From the NCBI GenBank assembly GCA_029060545.1, contig JAIDTT010000082.1, positions 1 to 64,000 of the forward strand: a DNA stretch of 64,000 nucleotides, in the 5' to 3' direction. The notes beneath the pieces are model-generated. The model was not told the origin of the DNA. It worked only from the letters and a program-made list of their open reading frames with translations, and ran no database searches. Origin of the DNA: Paramuribaculum sp. GTDB lineage: Bacteria; Bacteroidota; Bacteroidia; Bacteroidales; Muribaculaceae. How positions within the stretch are numbered: position 1 is the stretch's first letter; each line of letters opens with the position of its first letter. Shown piece after piece: positions 51,524-62,239 of the stretch. A program made the translations under genes and the position numbers.

Positions 51524-52861
51524 TTAGATTTTTGCTTTGATCGCGGCGGTCTGATCCTCGTAGCCGGGCTTGCCGAGCAGTGCAAACATATTGCGCTTGT
51601 AGTCCTCCACACCTGGCTGATTGAAGGGATTCACACCGAGCAGATAGCCGCTGATGCCACAGGCCTTCTCAAAGAAGTAGATCAACTCGCCCAGATAGGT
51701 CTCCTGAAGAGCCGGAATGGTGATGCGCAGATTGGGCACACCGCCGTCCACATGAGCTATACGGGTACCGATCTCGGCCATCTTGTTTACATGATCTACG
51801 GCACGACCTGCAATATAGTTTAGGCCGTCGAGATTCTCATCATCGGTAGGGATAAGCATTTCATGCTCGGGACGTTCTACTGATATTACAGTCTCAAATA
51901 TAGTGCGCTCGCCATCCTGAATCCACTGGCCCATTGAGTGAAGGTCGGTCGAGAAGTCAACGGCAGCCGGGAAAATACCCTTGCCGTCCTTACCCTCCGA
52001 TTCGCCGTAGAGTTGCTTCCACCATTCGCCGAAGTAGTGAAGCTTCGGATTGAAGTTCACCAGAATCTCGATCTTCTTGCCGGCACGATAGAGAGCATTG
52101 CGCACGGCGGCATAGTAGAGCGCCGGATTCGATGCATAGTCGGCGGCTTTGGTAGCCTGCTCCATACGGCGGGCGCCCTCCACGAGAGCCTTGATGTCGT
52201 AGCCGGCCACTGCTATAGGCAGAAGGCCTACGGGGGTGAGCACCGAGAAGCGTCCGCCCACATTGCCGGGAATTTCAAACGAAGTATAGCCCTCTTTGTC
52301 GGCCATAGTGCGCAGAGCGCCGTGCGAAGCGTCGGTCACAGCCACGATACGCTTCGAGGCCTCCTCCTTGCCTACCTGCTGCTCCAACTGCTCGCGCAGG
52401 ATGCGGAAGGCAATGGCAGGCTCTGTCGTTGTACCCGACTTCGATATCACGATGATACCAAACTTCTTGTCGCGCAGCATACGCGAGAGTTCGAAAAGAT
52501 AGTCCTCGCCGATATTCTGACCGGCAAATACAACCTTCGTGCGGCCGTCGCCACGGTAGGGCGCGAACGTATCGGCCAAAGCCTCTATCACGGCCTTGGC
52601 CCCGAGATAGCTGCCACCGATACCGATGGTCACTACGATCTCGCAGTGGTTCTGGAGCTGAGCTGCGGCCATGTTTATAGCCTCCAGTTGCTCGTCGGTG
52701 ATCGACGAGGGCAGACCTACCCATCCGAGGTAGTCATTGCCTGCGCCGGTACCCTCTTCCACTGTGGCGAGAGCCTTGGCAGCTTCGGGCTGCATATCGT
52801 TGACTGTAGCGGGGGCTATCGCGCCCGCGGTGTTTGTGATGTCGAAAGTGAGTTTATCCAT
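51524..52861 (-). CDS. pgi: Glucose-6-phosphate isomerase
   Basis: [72 protein letters not shown]. Confidence 0.95.
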   Translation of the reverse strand: MDKLTFDITNTAGAIAPATVNDMQPEAAKALATVEEGTGAGNDYLGWVGLPSSITDEQLEAINMAAAQLQNHCEIVVTIGIGGSYLGAKAVIEALADTFAPYRGDGRTKVVFAGQNIGEDYLFELSRMLRDKKFGIIVISKSGTTTEPAIAFRILREQLEQQVGKEEASKRIVAVTDASHGALRTMADKEGYTSFEIPGNVGGRFSVLTPVGLLPIAVAGYDIKALVEGARRMEQATKAADYASNPALYYAAVRNALYRAGKKIEILVNFNPKLHYFGEWWKQLYGESEGKDGKGIFPAAVDFSTDLHSMGQWIQDGERTIFETVISVERPEHEMLIPTDDENLDGLNYIAGRAVDHVNKMAEIGTRIAHVDGGVPNLRITIPALQETYLGELIYFFEKACGISGYLLGVNPFNQPGVEDYKRNMFALLGKPGYEDQTAAIKAKI

Positions 52862-52895
52862 ATACTTGATTTGATATGAGGGGGGTATATATTCT

Positions 52896-53891
52896 CTAAA
52901 TGAATGTTTCGGCCATGTGGCGAACCGCCGCTATCGGTTTCACCTTGCGGTAGAGGATATCATAGACACCCTCGAGAATCGGCATCGTCACACGGTGTTT
53001 CTGATTTATCTCGTAGATACATTTGGTACCATAGTAGCCCTCGGCCGTCTGCACCATCTCCATACGTGCGGCGTGCACACTGTAGCCGTTGCCTATCATG
53101 GCGCCGAAATTATGATTGCGGCTGAAGCGCGAGTAGGAGGTCACGAGCAAGTCACCCAGATATACGGAGTCGCAGATCTGGCGCGGACGCGGATACACGG
53201 TATCGACAAAGCGCTCCATCTCGCGGATCGCATTGCTCACGAGCATCGCCTGGAAATTGTCGCCCGACTTCAGTCCGTGCACTATGCCCGAAGCGATCGA
53301 ATACACATTCTTCAGCACTGCAGCATACTCGATACCCGTCACGTCCGACGACGTGATTGTCTTAAGCGCCTTGCCGGCAAGTACATTGGCAAACTGCTCT
53401 GCGTGGAAGATATCGTTACAGCCCACCGTAAGATAGCTCTGGCGTCCCAGCGCCACCTCCTCGGCGTGACAAGGACCCGACACCACCATCATACGCTCCG
53501 GAGCCACATTATACATCTTCTGCATATAGTCGGAGATGATCATATTCTCGTCGGGAACGATTCCCTTCACAGCCGACACCACAAACTTGTCGGATATGTC
53601 GACCGTAAGCTTCTCAAGGTGACTCTTGAAGTAAGGCGACGGCATCACCAGAAGCAGCGTATCGGCCTTGGTACAAACCTCGTTGATATCGCTCGAAAAC
53701 TCTATACGGTTGATGTCGAACTCCACGTCCGACAGATATGCGGGATTATGGCGCAAGCGCTTGAAGTCCTCGATGCGGTCATCGCGGCGCATGTACCATA
53801 GTATCGATTCACAATTGTTTAGCAGCAGTTTGGCCAAAGCTGTAGCCCAGCTTCCGCCTCCCATTACCGCCACTTTTCCGGGACAATTCAT
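52896..53891 (-). CDS. gpsA: NAD(P)H-dependent glycerol-3-phosphate dehydrogenase
   Basis: [82 protein letters not shown]. Confidence 0.93.
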   Translation of the reverse strand: MNCPGKVAVMGGGSWATALAKLLLNNCESILWYMRRDDRIEDFKRLRHNPAYLSDVEFDINRIEFSSDINEVCTKADTLLLVMPSPYFKSHLEKLTVDISDKFVVSAVKGIVPDENMIISDYMQKMYNVAPERMMVVSGPCHAEEVALGRQSYLTVGCNDIFHAEQFANVLAGKALKTITSSDVTGIEYAAVLKNVYSIASGIVHGLKSGDNFQAMLVSNAIREMERFVDTVYPRPRQICDSVYLGDLLVTSYSRFSRNHNFGAMIGNGYSVHAARMEMVQTAEGYYGTKCIYEINQKHRVTMPILEGVYDILYRKVKPIAAVRHMAETFI

Positions 53892-53909
53892 AACACTGAT
53901 TATAACGTA

Positions 53910-55661
53910 TTACGCCTCCTGAGTGTTCACGGCTCCGGTCACCCACGCCTTCACATCCTCCACTGTCGGATTCTGATAGCCGAGCTTGAACTTCTTGTTC
54001 AGGCCGCAGATATCCTGCTGCAACTTGCCTGCCGACTGTACGGCTGCGAGCTGAGACATAGTATAGATACCGAGCTTGTAGAGGCCGGGCACCCATTCGG
54101 CGGGTACGCCGACGGTGGCGAACACATCAGCCTTGTCGCGCGGCTGCTGCTTCTCTGGACGCATCTGCGGGAAGAAGAGCACCTCCTGAATCGTAGTCTG
54201 ACCGGTCATCAGCATCACCAGACGGTCCATACCGATACCCATACCCGATGTGGGGGGCATACCGTATTCGAGAGCGCGGATGAAGTCATGGTCAATGATC
54301 ATAGCCTCGTCGTCGCCCTTCTCGCCAAGTCGCATCTGCTCCACGAAGCGCTCATACTGGTCGATCGGGTCATTGAGCTCGGAGTAAGCGTTGGCCAGTT
54401 CCTTACCGTTGACCATCAGTTCGAAGCGTTCGGTCAGTTCGGGATTGTCGCGGTGGCGCTTGGTAAGCGGCGACATCTCTATCGGATAGTCGATAATGAA
54501 AGTAGGCTGAATATACTTGCCCTCACACTTCTCGCCGAATATCTCGTCGATCAGCTTGCCTTTGCCCAGCGAGGGGTCCACTTCGATTTCAAGATCGGCA
54601 CACACCTTGCGGAGCTGCTCTTCATCCATACCATTGATATCCACGCCTGTGTGTTCGAGGATTGCATCGCGCATCGTCACGCGGCGGTATGGAGCCTTGA
54701 AAGAAATGGTCTGTCCGCCCACTTCCACCTCGGTAGTGCCGTTCACGTCCCGGCATATCTTTTCGAGCATACGCTCGGTGAAGTCCATCATCCAGTTGTA
54801 GTCCTTGTAGGCCACGTAGATCTCCATACAGGTGAACTCCGGATTGTGAGTGCGGTCCATACCCTCGTTGCGGAAATTCTTCGAAAACTCATATACGCCT
54901 TCGAAGCCGCCCACGATCAGACGCTTCAGATAAAGCTCGTCGGCGATACGCATATACAGCGGTATGTCGAGCGCATTGTGATGGGTGATGAAAGGTCGGG
55001 CCGACGCACCGCCGGGGATAGCCTGCAGTATCGGAGTCTCCACCTCCATATATCCGTTGGTATTGAAATATTCACGCATGGAGTTATACACCTTCGTACG
55101 CTTGATGAAGATATCCTTTACACCTTCATTGACCACCAGGTCAACGTAACGACGGCGGTAGCGCAATTCCGGATCATCGAAGGCATCATAGGTCACACCC
55201 TCCTTCACCTTCACAATAGGCAGCGGGCGCAGAGCCTTCGAAAGCACGGTGATACGCTCGGCGTGGATAGTGATTTCGCCCATCTGTGTACGGAACACGT
55301 AGCCATCCACTCCGATGAAGTCGCCGATATCGAGCAACTTCTTCACTACCGTGTTGTACATCTCCTTATCCTCGCCCGGACAGAGGTCATCACGGCTCAC
55401 ATAGACCTGAATACGACCCTCCGAATCCTGCAGTTCGATAAAGGAAGCCTTGCCCATCACGCGGCGACCCATTACACGGCCGGCCACCGATACCTGACGG
55501 CGGGGAGCGTCGTCGGCAAAGGTCTCTTTAATTTCTTTCGACATACCGCTCACGGGAAATTCCGCTGCGGGATAAGGATTTATGCCAAGCGCACGCATCT
55601 GTTCGAGACTATTGCGGCGCACTATTTCCTGTTCGCTGAGTTCAAGTACGTTTGTTGCCAT
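53910..55661 (-). CDS. lysS: Lysine--tRNA ligase
   Basis: [87 protein letters not shown]. Confidence 0.96.
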   Translation of the reverse strand: MATNVLELSEQEIVRRNSLEQMRALGINPYPAAEFPVSGMSKEIKETFADDAPRRQVSVAGRVMGRRVMGKASFIELQDSEGRIQVYVSRDDLCPGEDKEMYNTVVKKLLDIGDFIGVDGYVFRTQMGEITIHAERITVLSKALRPLPIVKVKEGVTYDAFDDPELRYRRRYVDLVVNEGVKDIFIKRTKVYNSMREYFNTNGYMEVETPILQAIPGGASARPFITHHNALDIPLYMRIADELYLKRLIVGGFEGVYEFSKNFRNEGMDRTHNPEFTCMEIYVAYKDYNWMMDFTERMLEKICRDVNGTTEVEVGGQTISFKAPYRRVTMRDAILEHTGVDINGMDEEQLRKVCADLEIEVDPSLGKGKLIDEIFGEKCEGKYIQPTFIIDYPIEMSPLTKRHRDNPELTERFELMVNGKELANAYSELNDPIDQYERFVEQMRLGEKGDDEAMIIDHDFIRALEYGMPPTSGMGIGMDRLVMLMTGQTTIQEVLFFPQMRPEKQQPRDKADVFATVGVPAEWVPGLYKLGIYTMSQLAAVQSAGKLQQDICGLNKKFKLGYQNPTVEDVKAWVTGAVNTQEA

Positions 55662-55738
55662 GCGAAATATTTACTTGTTATATTCTGATTTTATGCAAAA
55701 TTAGTCAAAATCTACCATTTCTGAGTATATATAGGCCA

Positions 55739-56962
55739 TTATTCGGCTGTGCCGCGGTAGATGTCGATAAGTTTGGCGTAATGTACATCTGGAGTGTAGA
55801 GCGTCATCGAACGACGTTTGATAGCGTTGCGGTCAAATGTCATATCCCACATCCGCTTGATACTCTCGACGAGAGCCACTGCATCACCACTCGGATAGGT
55901 TGTGCCACACTGATCGTCGATCAGCTCGGGTATACCGCCGATCGCCGCTCCTATCACCGGCGTACCGGCACAGAGCGATTCGATCACACCCATCGGATTA
56001 TTCTCGTAGCATTCCGACGGCATCACCGAAAAGCGGGCTCGTTTCAGCACCTCCAGCACCTCCGCCGGATCCTTGCGGCCAAGCAGTTTGATATTGGCAC
56101 AGTCGCCATATTTGGCGCGAAATTCATCCATAAGCGAACCGTCGCCCACCACCCGGAGCTCGTAAGGCAATCGGGAGGCAGCTTCAAGCAAAGTGCCAAC
56201 ACCTTTCTCCGGCGACAGACGCCCTATATAGCAGTAATAATCCTGCGGTTTCGAAGCCTCTGACCCGCAAGCAAGTTTCTCAGCCATCTCTGATGCCACG
56301 AAGTTGCACAGCACATTCAGCTTATCCGGAGCGAAGCCACCTTGAGCCATCTTCCCGGCCATAAAGGAGCTGGGGCATACAAACGCATCCGTGTATCGTT
56401 CAAGCTTTTTCCGATTCCACCACTCCGCCTCAAGCCAAGCAATCGCGCTTGCGGCCATAGAGCCCTTCATGCAGCGCGTGGTAAGCACATGGCGCTTCGA
56501 TGTGTAGCATAGTTCACACGTCTTGCCGTCGCGCAGACATGAATATGCCGGACAAATCAGTTTATAGTCGTGGAGCGTCCACACCACCCTCGCGCCAAAC
56601 TTTTTGGCAAGTTTTGCCACAACCGGCGAAAGATAGGAGTGAATATTATGCAGATGCACCACATCGGGTTTGAAGTCGCGCAGCATCCGCTCGAAGTTGG
56701 CAGCCACATCACCCATACCGAGCGTACGCTTCACGGCATTCACCTTATTCTTAACGCCGCCGCCAAACGACACCTCTTCAGGCCAGTACGCTTCCCACTC
56801 CGATTGAAGATTGTCGGGATGCTTCATCGCGAATACGGCTACCTCATGCCCCCGGGCGCGCAGCAGATTCTCAAGATTGATAGCGCACACGCAGTCGCCA
56901 CCGCGGCGGTAGTAAAACTTTGTTACGATCAGTACCTTCTCTTTTTTCATGGACGTGGTCAA
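55739..56962 (-). CDS. Glycosyltransferase family 4
   Basis: VLIVTKFYYRRGGDCVCAINLENLLRARGHEVAVFA; YIGRLSPEKGVGTLLEAASRL; SVMPSECYENNPMGVIESLCAGTPVIGAAIGGIPELI. Confidence 0.92.
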   Translation of the reverse strand: MTTSMKKEKVLIVTKFYYRRGGDCVCAINLENLLRARGHEVAVFAMKHPDNLQSEWEAYWPEEVSFGGGVKNKVNAVKRTLGMGDVAANFERMLRDFKPDVVHLHNIHSYLSPVVAKLAKKFGARVVWTLHDYKLICPAYSCLRDGKTCELCYTSKRHVLTTRCMKGSMAASAIAWLEAEWWNRKKLERYTDAFVCPSSFMAGKMAQGGFAPDKLNVLCNFVASEMAEKLACGSEASKPQDYYCYIGRLSPEKGVGTLLEAASRLPYELRVVGDGSLMDEFRAKYGDCANIKLLGRKDPAEVLEVLKRARFSVMPSECYENNPMGVIESLCAGTPVIGAAIGGIPELIDDQCGTTYPSGDAVALVESIKRMWDMTFDRNAIKRRSMTLYTPDVHYAKLIDIYRGTAE

Positions 56963-56992
56963 CGGTGATTAATCGGCAGATACAGCACTCTC

Positions 56993-58201
56993 TCAGTCGA
57001 GGCCGTACTCCTTGATTTTACGATAAAGCGTACGCTCCGATATATTAAGCGCGCGTGCCGCTTCCCGGCGGCGGCCGCCGCTCTTTTCGAGAGCCAGTCG
57101 TATGCTCTTGCGCTCAGTCTCTTCGAGCGTAGGCATCGGTTGCGATTCGTCAGATTCGGCCGGAGCGGAAAAGTTCAGCAATCCGCCGGTCGGTTCGGTA
57201 TATTTCACAAGCGAGCAAGGCATATCCACGCTCTTAACCTCAGCCGCCGAGCCCTGCTTCAATTCCTCGAGTTCGCCACGGATTGCATCGAGCTCACGCT
57301 GCATCCCGAAGAGCATATTGAGCAACGCCTCGCGCTCCTGTTCATACTTATTGTTGGCCGAGGTAGCGGCCGGAGCGGGAGTGTACGACATTGCGGCTGC
57401 CGGTAGCGACACCTCGATCACCGCACGATCTATCTCCGTGCCCGGATGAAACAGTGCAAGCTGCTCCACCACATTCTTGAGCTGGCGCACATTGCCCGGC
57501 CAGCGGTAGTGAAGCATCAGCGCGCGTGCCTCATCCGAAAAGGATATCGCCGGCATCGAATAGCGCTCCGAGAAATCGCGGGCAAACTTACGCGCCAGCA
57601 ACATAATATCACTGCCGCGGTCGCGCAACGGCGGCACCGATATCTGCACCGTCGACAGACGGTAGTACAGATCTTCGCGGAAACGTCCCGAAGCCACAGC
57701 CTCAAGCATATCCACATTCGTAGCCGCTACGATGCGCACATTCGTCTTCTGCACCGTCGATGAGCCTACTTTCAGAAACTCACCGCTCTCCAGCACACGC
57801 AGCAGGCGAGCCTGAGTAGTCAGCGGAAGCTCGGCCACCTCGTCGAGAAAAAGCGTACCGCCGTCAGCCTCCTCGAAGTAGCCCTTGCGCGCAGCCACAG
57901 CGCCCGTAAACGAGCCCTTTTCATGACCAAACAGCTCGGAATCAATCGTACCCTCGGGGATAGCGCCGCAGTTCACCGCTATATAGCGGTTGTGCTTGCG
58001 AGGCGAGAAATTGTGGATTATCTGCGGAAAAAACTCCTTGCCCGTACCGCTCTCGCCTGTCACAAGCACCGACAGATCTATCGGCGCCACCTGTATGGCA
58101 CGCGAGATAGCTCCGATCAGCGCCGGAGCATTACCCACGATACCGAAGCGCGTTTTCGCTTCAGCCACCGCAGGCGGTATTTCGGGTATATTTATCTGCA
58201 T
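56993..58201 (-). CDS. Sigma-54-interacting transcriptional activator (AAA+ and Fis-type HTH)
   Basis: VLVTGESGTGKEFF, ELFGHEKGSFTGAVAARKGYFEEADGGTLFLDEV, C-term EKSGGRRREAARALNISERTLYRKIKEYGLD. Confidence 0.95.
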   Translation of the reverse strand: MQINIPEIPPAVAEAKTRFGIVGNAPALIGAISRAIQVAPIDLSVLVTGESGTGKEFFPQIIHNFSPRKHNRYIAVNCGAIPEGTIDSELFGHEKGSFTGAVAARKGYFEEADGGTLFLDEVAELPLTTQARLLRVLESGEFLKVGSSTVQKTNVRIVAATNVDMLEAVASGRFREDLYYRLSTVQISVPPLRDRGSDIMLLARKFARDFSERYSMPAISFSDEARALMLHYRWPGNVRQLKNVVEQLALFHPGTEIDRAVIEVSLPAAAMSYTPAPAATSANNKYEQEREALLNMLFGMQRELDAIRGELEELKQGSAAEVKSVDMPCSLVKYTEPTGGLLNFSAPAESDESQPMPTLEETERKSIRLALEKSGGRRREAARALNISERTLYRKIKEYGLD

Positions 58202-58210
58202 ATCTTTTAA

Positions 58211-59254
58211 TTAAGAGTGTGTGGTAAGCTCTCCGCGGAGCGATACGCCCAGCAGTTCGCCCACCTGACGGGGGGTATAGCCCGCCCCGAACAGAAACAT
58301 CATCTTCGTAAGAGCAGCCTCTGTAGTCATATCGCCGCCCGACACCACACCGGCCCGAGCCAGAGCATCGCTTGCAGCATAGCGGCGTGTCACGCTGCCG
58401 TTGACACACTGCGTCACGTTGAGCACCACCACTCCGCGATCTATCGCCTCCTGCACCGTCTCCTTAAACCACGAAGCCGTAGGCGCATTACCCGCACCAT
58501 ACGTTCGGAGTATCACGCCCTTCACACCGGGAGTAGAGAGTTGGTGGCGCAATATCTCCGGCTTGATACCGGGGAATATATCGATGATCATCACCGACTT
58601 ATCGAGTACACAATGACACTTCAGCGGCCTCGGCTTACCGGCCGGATAGCGCATCAGCGCCTCCTCGTGGAAGTTGATACCCAGACCGATCTTGGCCAGC
58701 TCCGGATAGTTGTGGCTCTTGAACGCGTTGAAATTGTCGGCACTTCGCTTCGTGGCGCGGTTGCCTCGCCAGAGATAATCCTCGAAGAGGATAGCCACCT
58801 CCTGCACCATAGGCTCGCCGTCGGGCGTACGCGCCGCCGCTATCTGCACCGCCGTGATAAGATTTTCCTCACCATCCGTACGCACTTCGCCGATCGGCAG
58901 CTGCGAACCGGTGATAATCACCGGCTTGCGCAGATTCTCAAGCATAAACGACAATGCCGACGCTGTATAAGCCATCGTATCCGTACCGTGAAGCACCACG
59001 AAGCCGTCGTAGCGGTCGTAGTTCTCCTCTATAGCGCGTGTGATATCTACCCAATGGTCGGGATTCATATCGCTCGAGTCGATAGGCTTGAAAGAGATAT
59101 TGTCGATGCAGTAGTTGAGCATCTTTATCTTGGGCACATTATCGATCAGGTGCGTGAAGTCGAATGGCTCCAGCGCATGGCTCACCGGATTCTCGATCAT
59201 ACCGATCGTGCCGCCGGTGTAGATAAGCAATATGCGAGGCTGCGATTTTGGCAT
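58211..59254 (-). CDS. ansA: Type I L-asparaginase
   Basis: PRILLIYTGGTIGMIENPVSHAL, YDGFVVLHGTDTMAYTASALSFMLENLRKPVIITGSQLP; start taken at MPKSQPRIL. Confidence 0.92.
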   Translation of the reverse strand: MPKSQPRILLIYTGGTIGMIENPVSHALEPFDFTHLIDNVPKIKMLNYCIDNISFKPIDSSDMNPDHWVDITRAIEENYDRYDGFVVLHGTDTMAYTASALSFMLENLRKPVIITGSQLPIGEVRTDGEENLITAVQIAAARTPDGEPMVQEVAILFEDYLWRGNRATKRSADNFNAFKSHNYPELAKIGLGINFHEEALMRYPAGKPRPLKCHCVLDKSVMIIDIFPGIKPEILRHQLSTPGVKGVILRTYGAGNAPTASWFKETVQEAIDRGVVVLNVTQCVNGSVTRRYAASDALARAGVVSGGDMTTEAALTKMMFLFGAGYTPRQVGELLGVSLRGELTTHS

Positions 59255-59286
59255 TGACTGTCTCGGGTGGGTTGAGGATGATGATA

Positions 59287-61329
59287 TTATTTGATTTGAG
59301 CTCCGGGCACCACAGGAGCCATCGGAGTGATCAGAGCCAGCGATCCGTCGGCATTCTCGGCCGAAAGGATCATACCCTGCGACTCTATGCCCTTGAGCTT
59401 GCGCGGAGGCAGATTGGCTATGAAACACACTTGCTTGCCCACGAGCTCCTTCGGATCATAATGCTTGGCGATGCCCGACACTATGGTGCGACGCTCCATA
59501 CCATCGTCGATCAGGAAGCGGAGCAACTTGTCGGCCTTCGGCACTCGCTCACATTCGAGCACCGTGCCCACTCTGAGGTCAGCCTTCATAAATGTGTCGA
59601 AATCCACATCGGGAGCCTGCGGTGCAGCCTTGAAATTCTTTATCTTGTTCTCCTGCTTGATGCGCTCCAGACGCTCAAGTTGGGCGGCGATAGCCTCATC
59701 GGAAATCTTCTCAAACAGCAATTCGGGTTCGCCCAATCGGCGACCGGCGGGAATCAGATCGAAACGACCCAGCATATCCCACGATATCTGCTCCATACCG
59801 AGCATACCGCGCAACTTTGCGGAACTGAAGGGCAGGAATGGCTCGAACGCCACAGCCAGATTAGCACAGAGCTGAAGCGCAGTGTTGAGCACCGTAGCCA
59901 CGCGTCCCATATCGGTCTTGGCTACCTTCCAGGGCTCAGTCTCCTGCAGATACTTATTGCCAAGGCGGGCAAGCTCCATAGCGCTCTTCACACCCTCGCG
60001 GAAGTGGAATTCCGACAGATTGTCGGTAAGCTCCTTACGCACCTTCTCCACATCAGCTATCAGCTGACTGTCAATATCCTGAAGTTCGCCGGCTTCGGGC
60101 ACCACGCCTTCGAAATACTTGCCGGTGAGCACCATCGCACGGTTCACGAAGTTGCCTAATATGGCCACAAGCTCATTATTGTTTCGCGCCTGAAACTCAG
60201 CCCAGGTAAAATCATTGTCGCGTGTCTCGGGCGCATTGGCCGTGAGCACGTAGCGAAGCACATCCTGCTTGCCGGGGAAGTCGCGAAGATACTCATGGAG
60301 CCACACGGCCCAGTTGCGCGACGTCGATATCTTGTCGCCCTCGAGATTGAGGAATTCATTGGCAGGCACATTGTCGGGAAGCTGATAGCCGTCGCCGTAA
60401 GCCATAAGCATCGCCGGGAACACGATGCAGTGAAACACGATATTATCCTTGCCTATGAAGTTGATCACACGCGTCTCGGGATCTTTCCAATACTTCTCCC
60501 AAGTATCTGGCAGAATCTCCTTCGTATTGGAGATATAGCCGATCGGAGCGTCGAACCACACGTAGAGCACCTTGCCGTCGGCACCCTCCACCGGCACAGG
60601 CACACCCCAGTTGAGATCACGGCTCACCGCGCGGGGCTGCAGACCCAGATCGAGCCACGACTTGCACTGGCCGTACACATTGGGGCGCCACTCCTTGTGA
60701 CCTTCGAGGATCCATTCGCGCAGAGCCTCCTCATAGCGGTTGAGAGGCAGATACCAGTGCGAAGTGGAGCGGAGCGATACGGGAGCCGATGTCAGGCGCG
60801 AATGAGGATTGATAAGGTCGGTGGCGTTAAGCGTCGAGCCACAGGCCTCACATTGGTCGCCGTAAGCACGGTCACTGCCGCAGCGCGGGCAAGTACCCAT
60901 CACATAGCGGTCAGCCAGAAACTCTCCGGCTTGCTCATCATAGAGTTGCTCCGAAGTATGGAGTTCGAATACGCCCTTATCGTACAGACGGCGGAAAAAT
61001 TCGCTCGCCGTCTCGCGATGTATATCCGAAGTAGTGCGTGAATACACATCGAAGGAGATACCGAGCTCCTCCATCGAATCCTTGATTATCTTGTGGTAGC
61101 GGTCTACGATATCCTGGGGAGTGACACCCTCCTCGCGCGCCTTAATAGTGATAGGCACACCATGTTCGTCGCTGCCGCCGATCATCACCACATCCTCGCC
61201 GCGCAGGCGCAGGAATCTTACATATTCGTCGGCCGGGACATATACACCGGCCAGATGGCCTATATGCACCGGACCATTGGCATAAGGAAGAGCTGTAGTG
61301 ACGAGCGTACGCTTATAGTTCTTATTCAT
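59287..61329 (-). CDS. metG: Methionine--tRNA ligase
   Basis: [70 protein letters not shown]-terminal tRNA-binding domain. Confidence 0.96.
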   Translation of the reverse strand: MNKNYKRTLVTTALPYANGPVHIGHLAGVYVPADEYVRFLRLRGEDVVMIGGSDEHGVPITIKAREEGVTPQDIVDRYHKIIKDSMEELGISFDVYSRTTSDIHRETASEFFRRLYDKGVFELHTSEQLYDEQAGEFLADRYVMGTCPRCGSDRAYGDQCEACGSTLNATDLINPHSRLTSAPVSLRSTSHWYLPLNRYEEALREWILEGHKEWRPNVYGQCKSWLDLGLQPRAVSRDLNWGVPVPVEGADGKVLYVWFDAPIGYISNTKEILPDTWEKYWKDPETRVINFIGKDNIVFHCIVFPAMLMAYGDGYQLPDNVPANEFLNLEGDKISTSRNWAVWLHEYLRDFPGKQDVLRYVLTANAPETRDNDFTWAEFQARNNNELVAILGNFVNRAMVLTGKYFEGVVPEAGELQDIDSQLIADVEKVRKELTDNLSEFHFREGVKSAMELARLGNKYLQETEPWKVAKTDMGRVATVLNTALQLCANLAVAFEPFLPFSSAKLRGMLGMEQISWDMLGRFDLIPAGRRLGEPELLFEKISDEAIAAQLERLERIKQENKIKNFKAAPQAPDVDFDTFMKADLRVGTVLECERVPKADKLLRFLIDDGMERRTIVSGIAKHYDPKELVGKQVCFIANLPPRKLKGIESQGMILSAENADGSLALITPMAPVVPGAQIK

Positions 61330-61464
61330 ATTATACACACAGATTGGATGTGAGAATTTTTATTCAACCTACAAAATTACAAATTATTCTTATCTCCATC
61401 AATAGCAGCATCAAGGTCTTTAAAATCCATAACGACCTTCAATAACCCTAAGCCCTTGTGCCGG

Positions 61465-62151
61465 TCAGAATGTGTAGGCAGCGGATACGCCAATTATCTG
61501 CTCCCTGAAATGGAAGGGCGCGTCATAACCGTTTTCGAAGTCGGTCGACATATTCAGCAGACCCCGCGAAAAGTTGAAACCGACCGTATAATGGCGACTA
61601 TAAGTGACGGAAACACCCGCGCCCCAAAACAGATCGACGCGACGTATATAGCTTGCACCGAGATCATATAGAGTATTGTCGCTTTTCTTCCCGGGGTAAT
61701 GCGCGCCGGATGAGAAGCCTATGGCAAGCTGCGGGCCGGTAGTGATATTCAGCCTCCATCGTTCGGAAAAGTCAAAGTGGTACCCGAGCATACAGTTCAG
61801 TCTGGCGCCCATAATCCATATAAAGTTAAGCGGCTTACCATAGAGCTTCCTCCCCTCTACGGAGTATTGTGACTCAAAAATAGATAGTCCGGGCTCAAGA
61901 TACATATTTTTCCAGAGCGGGGCTCCGATCGCTATACCGGCACTCATCCCCGAACGCGAGCCAAGGCTTATGCCCGATGTGTGGAAATCCTGCTCTACAG
62001 GTGTCGAATACTCGTAAGCCGCCCCAACGGAAAACGCAGGTCGATTATTGGCCGCATTATCGAATATCTCGGATGCAGTTGCTGCCGGTATTCCAGCGAC
62101 GGCTACCAGAGTCGATGCAATAATCCATTTAAGATTCCTGATTGGTTTCAT
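61465..62151 (-). CDS. Outer membrane beta-barrel (PorT-like/opacity-type) protein
   Basis: Signal peptide; beta-barrel alternation; ends FREQIIGVSAAYTF. Confidence 0.72.
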   Translation of the reverse strand: MKPIRNLKWIIASTLVAVAGIPAATASEIFDNAANNRPAFSVGAAYEYSTPVEQDFHTSGISLGSRSGMSAGIAIGAPLWKNMYLEPGLSIFESQYSVEGRKLYGKPLNFIWIMGARLNCMLGYHFDFSERWRLNITTGPQLAIGFSSGAHYPGKKSDNTLYDLGASYIRRVDLFWGAGVSVTYSRHYTVGFNFSRGLLNMSTDFENGYDAPFHFREQIIGVSAAYTF

Positions 62152-62180
62152 GGTCGGATTCAATTTAAGTTAAAAACATA

Positions 62181-62213
62181 AGGAGGTGGCCAAACGGATT
62201 TGGCGCACCTCCT
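62181..62213 (-). terminator. Intrinsic terminator of the secDF transcript
   Basis: AGGAGGTG-GCCAAA-cgga-TTTGGC-g-CACCTCCT; minus strand continues TATGTTTTTAAC. Confidence 0.7.
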
Positions 62214-62239
62214 GATTTAGATATATGCTAAGCTAAAGA

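Noticed and set aside
54288-55688. 466-aa plus-strand ORF
   Set aside because: Exactly antisense to lysS; composition typical of a shadow ORF; no recognisable domain.
58217-59257. 346-aa plus-strand ORF
   Set aside because: Antisense to ansA; shadow translation.
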